Part shown: positions 1 through 8,189 of the stretch, piece by piece | How positions within the stretch are numbered: position 1 is the first letter of the stretch | How the letters are laid out: each line of letters starts with the position of its first letter | NCBI RefSeq assembly: GCF_019249245.1 | Contig: NZ_JAESDK010000029.1 | Coordinates: 1-36,095 of the forward strand | DNA length: 36,095 nt | Origin: Alteromonas lipotrueiana | GTDB lineage: Bacteria > Pseudomonadota > Gammaproteobacteria > Enterobacterales > Alteromonadaceae | Direction: 5' to 3' | Translations under genes and position numbers: made by a program | Notes under the pieces: model-generated | Told to the model about the DNA's origin: nothing | The model's database searches: none | What the model saw: the letters and a program-made list of their open reading frames with translations, nothing else

Positions 1-170
1 TCTTCGCCGCACAAAAATGCTCTGCGAACACACCGCGACACGCAGTGGTAGTAAGGCGTATCTGACAGGTTAATAAGGGTTTTACGCGGTCTGGGCATGA
101 GGTTAAACAAAACGAGGAAAGTAGGTTTTCTATTGTGCTGAAGTTGGCTCAAAATCCAACTGTACTGAGG

Positions 171-252
171 GATAGAGAGTGAGTGTCCTTGGCATTGGTC
201 TAGGAATAGAGAGTGACTGTCCTAGACAGAAAGAAGAGTGACTGTCCTAGGT
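171..252. repeat. Three copies of a short GAGTGASTGTCCT repeat
   Basis: Three imperfect direct copies lie at about 176-190, 209-225 and 235-250. They share AGAGTG-A(C/G)-TGTCCT and end in AG or TGG, with spacings of about 33 and 26 bases. They sit downstream of the minus-strand GNAT gene, where I see no reading frame. From memory, similar GTGTCTGTCCC-type words are dispersed in many bacterial genomes near Y1 (REP-associated) transposases. No such transposase is present here, so a REP-like origin is inference. Confidence 0.55.
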
Positions 253-295
253 AGAAAGAGCGAACGCAGTGAGTGAGTTAGCTCGCTTGTTAGAA
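241..295 (-). other. Possible attC-like half site after the GNAT gene
   Basis: On the minus strand the GNAT stop codon lies within TCTAACAAGCG, the form of the R'' end of many integron attC sites (RYYYAAC, often overlapping a stop). The arms AGCGA and TCGCT (about 259-287) can pair. A perfect GTTRRRY match (GTTGGAT, minus strand, 160-154) could be the other end, giving a site of about 140 bp. No integrase gene is present, and the call rests on motif form only. Confidence 0.3.
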
Positions 296-715
296 GACCT
301 GAGCTACCATATTGAAAAAACGTTCATCTTCGCTCTGTATAGCAAAACCATTTCTTTTATAAAGGCTGACCGCTGGACTAATTTTAAATACCCGTAACGT
401 AAGGGTGTTTAAATTGGCATTTAAAGTGCGATTTTTAGCTTCTTGTAATGCGGCGAATCCAATCCCTTTATTTTGTACCGAAGAAGCAACCTGAAGGTCT
501 CTTAGAACACAAAACTGACTATCAAATTGCAAGCGCATGACTCCGACAACTTGTTGTTGAAAGATGATGTCATAATTTTCAAGCTCTAAAGTAGCTTCAT
601 ATACTTTTGATTCATCCCAATCTGGCGCAAATTGTTCGTAATAAACTCGCATGTTACTAAAAGTGAAATTGGCTGCCCTTTTTAGATTTTCAGAACGTAC
701 AAACGTAATGTTCAC
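290..715 (-). CDS. GNAT-family N-acetyltransferase
   Basis: A 141-residue protein of the Gcn5-related N-acetyltransferase fold, which transfers acetyl from acetyl-CoA to an amine; the substrate is not predictable. The acetyl-CoA loop (motif A) is visible as VQNKGIGFAAL near residues 80-91, preceded by the beta-strand LRDLQVASS. The C-terminal part LYKRNGF is the usual end of the fold. The start is GTG at 715, preceded by a strong AGGAGG six bases upstream. Single-domain GNATs of this size are common integron-cassette cargo. The gene sits on the minus strand between two attC-like structures, unlike the housekeeping genes further on. Family certain, role unknown. Confidence 0.8.
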   Translation of the reverse strand: MNITFVRSENLKRAANFTFSNMRVYYEQFAPDWDESKVYEATLELENYDIIFQQQVVGVMRLQFDSQFCVLRDLQVASSVQNKGIGFAALQEAKNRTLNANLNTLTLRVFKISPAVSLYKRNGFAIQSEDERFFNMVAQVF

Positions 716-720
716 GAAGC

Positions 721-797
721 CTCCTAGCGCTGAACTTTAGGACGCTGGAATGCGTCCTGGCAGATAAAGTAACCGATGATAGCGTTTTGTTATACTG
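721..797 (-). other. attC-like nested palindrome between two small genes
   Basis: Between the two minus-strand genes lies an imperfect palindrome with nested arms: CGCT (728-731) with AGCG (781-784), ACTTTA (734-739) with TAAAGT (765-770), and AGGACGC (739-745) with GCGTCCT (752-758) around a 6-base loop. The right arm carries extra unpaired bases. The outer edge GTATAAC (minus strand, 795-789) followed by AAAACGC resembles the start of Vibrio-type attC repeats. The opposite edge, GCGCTAGGA on the minus strand, is one base off the GCGTTAGG type. This is what an attC site should look like, with one degenerate core. Confidence 0.45.
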
Positions 798-805
798 CAA
801 GCTTG

Positions 806-1075
806 TCATTCCTGGCTCTTAATAGTTTTCTTGTTGCAGAGTCCGATAATTGCAGAAAGAGCGCAAATCATCAGGAACGAAATGAAAGCCACTATGGGTG
901 CAAAAAGATCAAGATACTTTAACTGTATATTCATAACGACTTGAAAAAGAAAAGCCCCCGTGAATCCTGATAGTAAAATAGCGCTTTTGTAGTTTTTGAC
1001 AAAGTAATGTGAGGCTATTGAGCACAAAATGCCAATAGCAGCTAAGGCGACGGCCCCAACTATCCCTTCATTCAT
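806..1075 (-). CDS. Small three-helix membrane protein, unknown function
   Basis: I prefer the start MNEGIVGAV at 1075 (89 residues) over a frame extension to 1114, because the extension is polar and the first helix begins just after the internal Met. No good ribosome binding site marks either start. Three hydrophobic stretches are visible: about residues 4-26, 31-49 and 55-78, followed by a basic tail NKKTIKSQE, which suggests a cytoplasmic C terminus. I recognise no family. It lies directly upstream (minus strand) of the attC-like palindrome and the GNAT gene, so it may be a gene-cassette product; small membrane proteins are frequent cassette cargo. Confidence 0.55.
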   Translation of the reverse strand: MNEGIVGAVALAAIGILCSIASHYFVKNYKSAILLSGFTGAFLFQVVMNIQLKYLDLFAPIVAFISFLMICALSAIIGLCNKKTIKSQE

Positions 1076-1114
1076 TTGGATTTGCCTATGTAATATAATA
1101 ACTTGCCCCCACAA

Positions 1115-1806
1115 ACCCTTTATCTGCTGATACCAAGGCCGTTTTTACTATTTCGTTAATCAATACCCCATTCGGTTAGCCAAAGCCAGCTCTGGTCTTC
1201 AGTACTTTATATGTAAACCGCTTAGTGAAGAAAACGAATCATTGGCTCATTTTTTGGTTATAAAGGAAAATTATATATGCTGTATAAAGATAGACGGCGG
1301 TCAACAGCACCAAACAGCTTAAGTAAAAAAGTATATGTATGACGGCGCAATACACTCAGGTTTAATTTGTGGAATGTTGCAGCCCATAACGTTAAGCCAG
1401 ACTATCCCTACGCCGCGACGAGACTGGAATGCCTTACCCTGCCCGCGATGCTTTACTTAAGTAACAATAGCCCTATATCGTGGCTTATAGTGCATCGTTG
1501 CTGTCACAGCAGTAAGACGTCGGTCTCTCATATAGATTTTCATCATAAAACGCTTCCTAGCTTACGTTGAACCTCCACCAGAACTAAAAAATTTAAACAG
1601 TTTCAATTGCCTGAGTGATATAGCTATTTATACTTTTATTGTCTTCATTATCTTTCTCAGTTTATAAAAGTACGCTAGGCTTACGATGCCCTACTTTTAG
1701 TAGGTAAACCATTCTATAAATTGTACTCCAATAGCCACGCTTATTCGGTGAACGATTTAATAAACTATGTAAAACATGTCTACTCTCAGTAGAAGGATTT
1801 ATAAAC
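1115..1806. other. 690-bp stretch without a credible gene
   Basis: A 67-codon frame at 1367-1570 is open but has no ribosome binding site and resembles no protein I know. The stretch is AT-rich towards nhaB. The only structures I can support are two short dyads at 1690-1704 and 1780-1792, described separately. The abrupt loss of coding density, next to cassette-like genes, fits the edge of an accessory region. Confidence 0.5.
1690..1792. promoter_or_regulatory. Paired CTACT-N3-AGTAG dyads upstream of nhaB
   Basis: CCTACT-TTT-AGTAGG (1690-1704) and CTACT-CTC-AGTAG (1780-1792) share the same 5-base arms and 3-base spacer, with centres 89 bp apart. The second abuts the AAGGA ribosome binding site (1793-1797) of nhaB. 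They could be operators for a dimeric regulator, or the second could act as a small RNA hairpin next to the binding site. No regulator gene is adjacent. Confidence 0.4.
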
Positions 1807-3387
1807 ATGCAAACCTCGATGCCGATGGCCCTCTATCGCAATTTTTTGGGTCACGCACCTGACTGGTATAAAAAAACCATTATTGCCTGCTTAATAGCAA
1901 ACCCCTTTATTTTCATGGTCGACAGTTATCTGGCTGGTTGGGTGTTAGTTATTCAATTTATTTTTACATTGGCAATGGCATTGAAGTGCTACCCGCTTCA
2001 GCCTGGAGGGTTGCTGCTTATAGAAGCAATGTTTATAGGGATGACATCACCCGAGCACATGTTGCACGAAATTCAGCTGAATCTTGAGGTGATTTTATTG
2101 CTGGTGTTCATGGTCGCGGGTATTTACTTTATGAAAGACCTGCTTATGTACCTTTTCACCAAGCTGGTTATAAAGGTGCGCAATAAAACCATTTTATCAC
2201 TATGTTTTATCGCAGCTTCGGCTTTTTTATCTGCCTTTCTCGATGCCCTTACCGTAGTCGCCGTTATAATTAGTGTGGGGCTTGGTTTTTATACTATTTA
2301 TCACAAAGTTGCGTCAGGAAAAGAGTTTCATCACGATCATGATCATACCAGCGACGATGCGGTTGAAGAACTAGGTAAAAACGATCTGGAAGATTTTCGT
2401 GCATTTTTACGTAACCTGATGATGCATTCTGCGGTAGGTACGGCATTAGGCGGGGTTATGACCATGGTCGGTGAACCACAAAACCTGATTATTGCCGATA
2501 AAGCCGGCTGGAGTTTTGTGGAATTTTTCATTCGAATGTCACCTATAACGCTTCCGGTATTTGTATGTGGACTTGCCACTACTCTCTTGCTGGAAAAAAC
2601 CAAACTATGTGGTTATGGCGCTAAACTATCGCCCGCCGTTCGTAATATTCTGGCCGATTATGATATGCATTCTGATCAGGAACGCACCACCAGAGATAAA
2701 GCCCGTCTCGCAGTCCAGGCGCTTATTGGAGTGTGGTTAATTGTGGGTTTAGCCGGTCATTTTGCATCGGTAGGCCTTATCGGGTTGTCAGTAATTATAT
2801 TAGCCACCTCGATGAGCGGCATTATTGAAGAACATGCATTAGGTAAAGCGTTTGAAGAGGCTTTGCCCTTTACCGCTTTGCTTTGTGTATTTTTTGGGGT
2901 GGTTGCAGTAATTATCGATCAGGGTCTGTTTCAGCCAGTCATTCAGTGGGTATTAAGCTTCGAAGGCAAAACTCAGTTAGTGATGTTTTATCTGGCCAAT
3001 GGTGTGCTATCGATGGTTTCAGACAACGTATTTGTCGGGTCTGTTTATATTACCGAAATCACTGCAGCGCTGGCCGAAGGAAAAATCACTCGTGATCAAT
3101 TTGATTTGCTGGCCGTAGCCATAAATACCGGAACAAACTTACCCAGTGTTGCCACCCCTAATGGACAGGCCGCTTTCTTATTTTTGCTTACCTCTGCCAT
3201 TGCGCCGCTATTGCGCTTGTCTTACGGACGAATGGTGATCATGGCACTGCCCTATACTATTGTGCTTACTCTGACAGGTTTAGCGGCTACATATTTCGGG
3301 CTGCTTGATTCAACCCAATTTTTATATGATGCACATTTAATTGAACATCACAGCGCTGATGTTCCATCGTCTTCACCGTCGCATTAA
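1807..3387 (+). CDS. nhaB: Na+/H+ antiporter NhaB
   Basis: Electroneutral-type sodium/proton antiporter of the inner membrane, exporting Na+ for H+ in pH and salt homeostasis. At 526 residues it is close to the usual length of about 510-530. It has about ten or more hydrophobic segments and the family-typical stretch [19 protein letters not shown] in the middle, followed by [13 protein letters not shown] and [17 protein letters not shown], both characteristic of NhaB. A cytoplasmic loop near residues 177-184 is histidine-rich (FHHDHDH), which could sense pH or bind metal; that is inference. AAGGA stands ten bases before the ATG. It heads a plus-strand group with dsbB 19 bp behind; the nhaB-dsbB pair is also found in Escherichia coli. 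The upstream dyads may regulate it. Confidence 0.95.
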   Translation: MQTSMPMALYRNFLGHAPDWYKKTIIACLIANPFIFMVDSYLAGWVLVIQFIFTLAMALKCYPLQPGGLLLIEAMFIGMTSPEHMLHEIQLNLEVILLLVFMVAGIYFMKDLLMYLFTKLVIKVRNKTILSLCFIAASAFLSAFLDALTVVAVIISVGLGFYTIYHKVASGKEFHHDHDHTSDDAVEELGKNDLEDFRAFLRNLMMHSAVGTALGGVMTMVGEPQNLIIADKAGWSFVEFFIRMSPITLPVFVCGLATTLLLEKTKLCGYGAKLSPAVRNILADYDMHSDQERTTRDKARLAVQALIGVWLIVGLAGHFASVGLIGLSVIILATSMSGIIEEHALGKAFEEALPFTALLCVFFGVVAVIIDQGLFQPVIQWVLSFEGKTQLVMFYLANGVLSMVSDNVFVGSVYITEITAALAEGKITRDQFDLLAVAINTGTNLPSVATPNGQAAFLFLLTSAIAPLLRLSYGRMVIMALPYTIVLTLTGLAATYFGLLDSTQFLYDAHLIEHHSADVPSSSPSH

Positions 3388-3406
3388 CGAGGTTTGTAAA
3401 TAGTTT

Positions 3407-3931
3407 ATGAGCTTTATTCAGACAATAAGCCGCGCGGCAGCCCATAAGGGCGCCTGGCTAATTTTGTTTCTCAGTGCTTTAGCGCTAGAGATAGCCGCGC
3501 TGTATTTCCAATATGGTTTGGGATTGGCACCCTGCATTATGTGTATTTATCAGCGCACTGCTATGTATGGAATTGTGCTGGCAGGATTGTTGGTTGTGCT
3601 TATTAACCATAGCGTAACCCGCTTTCTCGGGTTTACCGCCTGGCTAGTTTCAGCCGGCTGGGGCTGGCTGATTGCGAGTGAACATGTCGAAATTTTGCAC
3701 GCTTCAAATCCTTTTTTCGCCAGCTGCGAAATTGTACCTAACTTTCCTGCGTTTATGCCTTTGCACGAGTGGTTACCGGCGATATTTGCGGCAAAAGGTG
3801 ACTGTATGGAAGATGGCTGGCGCTTTATGTCGATGGGAATGGCCGAATGGATGATGATTATCTTTGCTGCTTACTTTATTACCGGCGTGGTGGTATTAAC
3901 CTGTCGTTTAATAGGTAAAAAAGCATTTTGA
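3407..3931 (+). CDS. dsbB: Disulfide bond formation protein B
   Basis: Inner-membrane thiol oxidase that reoxidises periplasmic DsbA and passes the electrons to quinone. At 174 residues with four helices it matches the family. The first redox pair is CIMC (C43, C46) followed by the conserved arginine R50 in CIYQR. The second periplasmic pair is C107 (ASCEIVPNF) and C133 (KGDCMEDGW), the same layout as C41/C44 and C104/C130 of the E. coli enzyme. It starts 19 bp after nhaB and its stop codon overlaps the next gene, so the three are probably co-transcribed. All catalytic cysteines are present. Confidence 0.96.
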   Translation: MSFIQTISRAAAHKGAWLILFLSALALEIAALYFQYGLGLAPCIMCIYQRTAMYGIVLAGLLVVLINHSVTRFLGFTAWLVSAGWGWLIASEHVEILHASNPFFASCEIVPNFPAFMPLHEWLPAIFAAKGDCMEDGWRFMSMGMAEWMMIIFAAYFITGVVVLTCRLIGKKAF

Positions 3932-4482
3932 TCGACCTGTCGATTCTACCCTCGCGATTACCTTCGCCCAAAAATCCCTATGCCTCTGTATCGGTGGTCA
4001 GATTGGGCGCTCGTTATTCCGAAGCGCTGGGTGAAGCTTGCCGGGCTTCTGCTACCCATGTGAAGCCTTGGTTGGGCACACAACTATGTCCGGTCACCCC
4101 GGCGGCGATAAAAAAGTTCATCCAAAGTTGTGAGAATAACCGCAAGAATGGTTATGGTATTATCTACTTACTGATGGGCCAGGAACGGTGTCTGGGAATG
4201 GGGATTATTAACTATATTCACCCTGTGCACGAAGTCGCTAATCTAGGTTACTGGATTCGCCCTGAGGCGTGTGGCAACAATTTAGCCGTAACCCTGTGTC
4301 AGAGTTTACAAAAGCTGGCTTTTTCGCAAATTCAGCTACGCCGGCTCGAACTTTTTATTGAGCCGGACAATAAGGCCAGTATGAGGGTGGCGCAAAAGCT
4401 GGGGGCTCATTGTGAAGGGCTTTGCGAGCAACGTATTTTTGGGCGCGATGCTTATTTATATGCGCTGGTAGGTAATGAGTAG
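3928..4482 (+). CDS. RimJ/RimL-like GNAT N-acetyltransferase
   Basis: A 184-residue acetyltransferase of the RimJ/RimL/SpeG-like branch, which acetylates protein N termini (ribosomal proteins in the named members) or small amines. Supporting features are the LGYWIRPEACGNN segment, corresponding to the acetyl-CoA-binding motif A, and the C-terminal RRLELFIEPDNKASMRVAQKLG, the typical EPxNxxSxRVxEKLG pattern. The second glycine of the Q/RxxGxG/A loop is replaced (RPEACGNN), a mild deviation. The only start that keeps the N-terminal strand is TTG at 3928, overlapping the dsbB stop by four bases (TTGA), implying translational coupling. It converges on ycgN with an 11-bp gap and no visible terminator. 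The substrate is unknown. Confidence 0.8.
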   Translation: MIDLSILPSRLPSPKNPYASVSVVRLGARYSEALGEACRASATHVKPWLGTQLCPVTPAAIKKFIQSCENNRKNGYGIIYLLMGQERCLGMGIINYIHPVHEVANLGYWIRPEACGNNLAVTLCQSLQKLAFSQIQLRRLELFIEPDNKASMRVAQKLGAHCEGLCEQRIFGRDAYLYALVGNE

Positions 4483-4493
4483 CGCCCTGGTCT

Positions 4494-4988
4494 TTAGTCT
4501 GAATCTTCAAGGGGCCACAAAGCGATATAATCTTCAAAATGCTCCAGGTCTACATCGCACTCGTACACAGTTTTGCCTCTGACCGACATTTTTTGCTGAT
4601 GCATCTTAGACTTTTTACCTTGATTCAATAAAGGATGCCACGACGGCAAACCACGGTTTTCGTACAGTCTGCGATAGCTACAGCTGGTAGGCATAAAGAA
4701 AATATCTTTCAGGTTCGCCTTGGTCAGCTTCACACAATCAGGCACCAGATGCGTACGGTTTTCATACTCAGTACATTCGCATGATTTGGTATTCAGATAA
4801 CTGCAGACAATATTAGTATAATGAACCTGTTCATCAGCATTCAGGTGACCGGTAGGCGCGGCATCTTCAGCCTCGTCGTCTTCAATAAATTTATGTAAAC
4901 AGCATTTACCACAGCCATCGCACAACGCCTCCCACTCTTTGTCTGTCATTTGTTCGAGTGATTTGGTTTCCCAGAAATTGGCATTCAT
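4494..4988 (-). CDS. ycgN: YcgN family cysteine-cluster protein (UPF0260)
   Basis: Conserved cytoplasmic protein of the YcgN/UPF0260 family, thought to bind zinc or an iron-sulfur centre through cysteines; the biochemical role is not established. The start is MNANFWETKS at 4988 (164 residues; E. coli YcgN has about 153), because this ATG overlaps the stop of the upstream gene as ATGA. The signature is CDGCGKCCLHKF near residues 23-34, then CSYLNTKSCEC and PDCVKL, giving further cysteines. The tail HPLL and WPLEDSD are also typical. It is last in the ycgL-mltB-like-FAH-ycgN string; E. coli keeps ycgL, ycgM and ycgN together, so the association is old. Confidence 0.92.
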   Translation of the reverse strand: MNANFWETKSLEQMTDKEWEALCDGCGKCCLHKFIEDDEAEDAAPTGHLNADEQVHYTNIVCSYLNTKSCECTEYENRTHLVPDCVKLTKANLKDIFFMPTSCSYRRLYENRGLPSWHPLLNQGKKSKMHQQKMSVRGKTVYECDVDLEHFEDYIALWPLEDSD

Positions 4989-5650
4989 ACGGCGACTACA
5001 CTTGTGGTTATTTCGATTTCGGATGAGAGGCAAACGGTTATCGTGTCGTTATGGGCCAGTGGCCCTACCCCTTTTGGCGTGCCGGTTAAAACGATATCGC
5101 CCGGCTCTAAACTGAACTCAGCAGATATTTCGGCAAGAAGCGCGGCAACCGGACGCATCATTGCACTGGTATTCCCCTGCTGTCGAACCTTATCATTAAC
5201 CGTTAACCAAAAGTCCAGGTTTTGCAAATCGCTGAACTGTGAGCGCGGTACAAAATTTGATACCGGACAGCTGCTATCAAAAGCTTTAGCGCGCTCCCAG
5301 GGCTGGCCTGACTTTTTCAGCTGGCTTTGTACGTCGCGCAACGTAAGATCTAACGCAAGCCCCACGCCCCATATTGCTTGCACGGCCTGAGCTTCATCGG
5401 CATTTTTGAGTGGCTTGTTAATGAGTACGGCCACTTCGAGCTCATTGTGACATTCACCTTTATCAGCTGGAATATTGATGGGCTGGTGCATATGACACAA
5501 TGCTGCCTTAGGCTTCATAAACAGCAGAGCTTCTGACGGCATCTGTGAATTAAGCTCTTGGATATGGTCAAGGTAATTGCGACCTACGCATACGACCTTT
5601 GCAGCCGGCAAAGCGATAGGTGAACCCTGACTGTCTAAATGCTGGTACAT
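4985..5650 (-). CDS. ycgM: Fumarylacetoacetate hydrolase family protein (YcgM/FAHD1-like)
   Basis: A 221-residue single-domain member of the FAH superfamily. Relatives (FAHD1, bacterial YcgM) hydrolyse acylpyruvates such as fumarylpyruvate or decarboxylate oxaloacetate. The metal site is visible: E70 and E72 in CHNELEVAVLI and D101 in GLALDLTLRD, followed by the FDSSCPVS and GTPKGVGPL segments of the active site. CVGRNYLDHI near residue 21 is the usual N-terminal signature. The ATG at 5650 lies one base after the stop of the transglycosylase gene, and its stop overlaps ycgN by four bases. It is not next to aromatic-degradation genes, so a housekeeping metabolite-repair role is more likely. 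Confidence 0.88.
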   Translation of the reverse strand: MYQHLDSQGSPIALPAAKVVCVGRNYLDHIQELNSQMPSEALLFMKPKAALCHMHQPINIPADKGECHNELEVAVLINKPLKNADEAQAVQAIWGVGLALDLTLRDVQSQLKKSGQPWERAKAFDSSCPVSNFVPRSQFSDLQNLDFWLTVNDKVRQQGNTSAMMRPVAALLAEISAEFSLEPGDIVLTGTPKGVGPLAHNDTITVCLSSEIEITTSVVAV

Positions 5651-5651
5651 T

Positions 5652-6635
5652 TTATTCGCCTTTTTTTATACGATCGGCTAAATACCCAACTGACACCCCA
5701 AAATAACTGGAGCGATTCCATTTCATTAAAGTATGAAAGTTATTGTAAACCAGGTAAATACGGCCATTCGGACCATCGGGCATAATCAACGAGGCTTTAA
5801 TATCGACATCAGGGAGTTGGGTATCGTTGTACCGTGTTACTCCACGCTCCTGCCAACGCGCAAGCGGCACATAATCGGTCAATTTAAGCCCCGCATGTTC
5901 ACCGTCATAATGGCTACTTAATTTTACCTGGCGGCCCCAGGTGAAATTTTCATCCCATCCTTCAGAAGCTAGAAAGTTCGCAATTGAAGCAAATACGTCG
6001 GCTGGTGTATTCCAGATATCTTTGCGGCCATCCTGGTCATAATCTACTGCGTAATTTAAAAACGAGGTAGGCATAAACTGACTTTGCCCCATGGCGCCCG
6101 CCCACGAGCCCTTCAGATTCTCAGCTGTTATATGACCCTGCTGCAAAATAGTTAAAGCCGCAAAAAACTGTTTTTTAAACAACGCTTCGCGCCGGCCCTC
6201 GTAGGCTAATGAACTTAAAGCAGACAATACATCATACTTGCCCTGAAGCTTGCCAAAATTAGACTCATTACCCCATAATGCGACGATAAATCGTGGCTGA
6301 ACATGGTATTTTGCGCTTATTTCTTCAAGCAAAGATTGGTGTTTATTTAACAGGCTGACCGCCTGCGAAACCTTCCAGTCGGGCACCCTGGTAGCCAGAT
6401 AAGTGTCTAATGTAATTTTTCGTTCGGGCTGATTTTTATCTGCCTTTACTACAGTGGGACGGTACTCAATATTTTCAAAATGGGTGTCGAGCCACTGTGT
6501 ATCGAAGCCCTTTAGTTGCGCTTCTTGCTGCAACTTAGCCACATAATCATGAAAGCCGGCTTTTGATTTTTCTGCATGAACAACAATGGGCGTAATGAAC
6601 AACACAATAGCACTGCATAAACATAACAATTTCAT
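5652..6635 (-). CDS. MltB-family lytic murein transglycosylase
   Basis: Periplasmic enzyme cleaving the MurNAc-GlcNAc bond of peptidoglycan with formation of 1,6-anhydro-MurNAc. The preferred start is ATG 6635 (327 residues), giving a clean signal peptide MKLLCLCSAIVLFITPIVVHA; a GTG at 6659 would add eight charged residues. There is no lipobox, so the enzyme is probably soluble or loosely bound, unlike E. coli MltB. The catalytic glutamate is E124 in ALWGNESNFG. GSWAGAMGQSQFMPTSF and the later DYDQDGRKDIWNTPADVFASI are hallmark MltB motifs. There is no C-terminal peptidoglycan-binding domain. It starts one base after the ycgL stop, so it is translationally coupled to it. Confidence 0.93.
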   Translation of the reverse strand: MKLLCLCSAIVLFITPIVVHAEKSKAGFHDYVAKLQQEAQLKGFDTQWLDTHFENIEYRPTVVKADKNQPERKITLDTYLATRVPDWKVSQAVSLLNKHQSLLEEISAKYHVQPRFIVALWGNESNFGKLQGKYDVLSALSSLAYEGRREALFKKQFFAALTILQQGHITAENLKGSWAGAMGQSQFMPTSFLNYAVDYDQDGRKDIWNTPADVFASIANFLASEGWDENFTWGRQVKLSSHYDGEHAGLKLTDYVPLARWQERGVTRYNDTQLPDVDIKASLIMPDGPNGRIYLVYNNFHTLMKWNRSSYFGVSVGYLADRIKKGE

Positions 6636-6636
6636 A

Positions 6637-6936
6637 TCAGAACTTTTTCGACTCTTCACGAGCGCTCAGCCCCATAGACAATCGATGCTCGGCTAACCAG
6701 TCTTCTTGCTTAGGGGGAATTTGTAAGTAGTACCCTTGTTCGTTTAATGCGTCGATCAGACGTTTTTTATCCACCCGACCTAGCTGCTCACGTTTATCTA
6801 ATGGCAACAACATAACCAGTTCAGGGTGACCAAATTGTTTCATCAGTATCTCAGGTACCTGTGAAAAATCTTCCTTGGTTTTGATATACAGAAACATGCC
6901 TTCTTTTTTTCGGGTTTTATACACCGCACAAAGCAT
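6637..6936 (-). CDS. ycgL: YcgL domain protein
   Basis: A 99-residue YcgL-family protein, a small conserved gammaproteobacterial fold of unsettled function. Recognisable parts are the opening [18 protein letters not shown], the central [20 protein letters not shown] followed by [13 protein letters not shown], and the late [17 protein letters not shown]; all match the E. coli protein in order and spacing. It lies between rnd (13 bp upstream) and the transglycosylase (1 bp downstream), so it is probably part of one transcript with them. Nothing unusual is visible. Confidence 0.93.
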   Translation of the reverse strand: MLCAVYKTRKKEGMFLYIKTKEDFSQVPEILMKQFGHPELVMLLPLDKREQLGRVDKKRLIDALNEQGYYLQIPPKQEDWLAEHRLSMGLSAREESKKF

Positions 6937-6949
6937 ACGTTTTCCTATT

Positions 6950-8095
6950 TTAATTTTCTAAAATGTGAGTCAGCTTGTTGTCAAACAAAGGGTTACGCCA
7001 GCTACTCAACAAATCGGGTTGTAACCCCTGAGCCCGGGTTTCATCCATTGATAACCAGTACCACTTTATGGCTTGATTCATTTGTTTTTTGGATGCTAAC
7101 ACTTCAACAGGAATAGCCTGGGTAGTCGCGACCTCGTCAACCAGCGCTTTGATTTTAGCCAGGGTCTTCTTGTACGCCGAGAACTCCATTAGCCTACGAA
7201 CTTTAGGTAAATGCTGAGTTTCTGGCAACTGTTCAAAATCGGTTAACGCCTTTTGTACTAAGGCTACCAGAGTATCGCCGTAACGGCGCATTGTGGGGCC
7301 TATCATACCTTCAATACTGCTTAAAGCATTACGACTTTCTGGCAAGCGCATGGCAATTTCTAATAACGCCGATTCTTTAACCACAAAGTTGAGTGCAATA
7401 TCTTTTTTACGGGCCAACTGAAGCCGCCATGCCGTCAAGCGCTGCAATACAAAAAGCTGTTTAGCGTTAAGTTTCCAGTTGTTTTTAATAGGCAGATAAG
7501 CATATTCAACAGGAAGTTGAGACTGTTTTTTACGCCCTAACGCGGCAATTTCTTCTATTATCCATGGCGTTCTGTTGCTTTGGTCACTTTGCAATCGAAG
7601 TTCTCGATAAACAGGCAGTAAATACAGTACATCGTTCGCTGCGTAGACTAGCTGCTTTGCACTTAAGGGCCGCGCCAACCAGTCGGTGCGCGATTCACCT
7701 TTATCCAAAGCCACCCCGCTCATTGTTTCGACCAGCTTGGCATAACCTAAAGACGTACCTAATCCTAACATTGCCGCAGCAAATTGCGTATCGTAAATAG
7801 GTGTGGGTAGCGTATCGAATGCGTTCAAAAAAGCTTCTAAGTCTTCCGAACAAGAATGTAATACTTTTACCACGTTTTTATTATTAAGAAGCTCGACAAA
7901 TGCTGACATATCGTCGATAGCCAGAGGGTCTATCAACACAAGCTGCTGCCCATCATACAATTGCAATAAACCAAGCTGAGGTGTCAGCGTGCGGGTTCGC
8001 ACAAACTCGGTATCTAAAGCAATAGCGTCACACTGACTGGCGTGTTCACACACCGCATTTAGCTTCGCGGTTGTCGTTATTAATTCATAATCCAT
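6950..8095 (-). CDS. rnd: Ribonuclease D
   Basis: 3'-5' exoribonuclease of the DEDD family that trims tRNA precursors and other small RNAs. From the start MDYELITT (8095) it is 381 residues, close to E. coli RNase D. The catalytic acids are D28 and E30 ([11 protein letters not shown]), D85 (SCSEDLEAF) and D155 with Y151 ([11 protein letters not shown]), at the same positions as in E. coli. An HRDC domain follows (PLNNWKLN-like segment, then [16 protein letters not shown]). There is no Shine-Dalgarno sequence: the start lies ten bases behind a GC-rich hairpin and U-run that looks like the fadD terminator. An alternative ATG at 8116 lies in that hairpin's loop. Confidence 0.95.
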   Translation of the reverse strand: MDYELITTTAKLNAVCEHASQCDAIALDTEFVRTRTLTPQLGLLQLYDGQQLVLIDPLAIDDMSAFVELLNNKNVVKVLHSCSEDLEAFLNAFDTLPTPIYDTQFAAAMLGLGTSLGYAKLVETMSGVALDKGESRTDWLARPLSAKQLVYAANDVLYLLPVYRELRLQSDQSNRTPWIIEEIAALGRKKQSQLPVEYAYLPIKNNWKLNAKQLFVLQRLTAWRLQLARKKDIALNFVVKESALLEIAMRLPESRNALSSIEGMIGPTMRRYGDTLVALVQKALTDFEQLPETQHLPKVRRLMEFSAYKKTLAKIKALVDEVATTQAIPVEVLASKKQMNQAIKWYWLSMDETRAQGLQPDLLSSWRNPLFDNKLTHILEN

Positions 8096-8127
8096 AATAA
8101 TAAAAACAGCCGGCATCTGCCGGCTGT
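8096..8127 (-). terminator. Rho-independent terminator of fadD touching the rnd start
   Basis: ACAGCCGGCA (8106-8115) and TGCCGGCTGT (8118-8127) are perfect 10-base arms with a 2-base spacer. On the minus strand the stem is followed by TTTTTATTATT and then at once by the rnd ATG. Hairpin plus U-run is the classical form. Its loop contains the alternative rnd ATG (8116). Confidence 0.75.
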
Positions 8128-8189
8128 CCCTGAAAAAATATACAAATAGTGCGCTTTAAAAGCCACGCGCACACGGCAAAATCTGGTAA

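Noticed and set aside
1367..1570. 67-codon open frame on the plus strand in the non-coding stretch
   Set aside because: No ribosome binding site, no recognisable domain, odd composition; probably chance.
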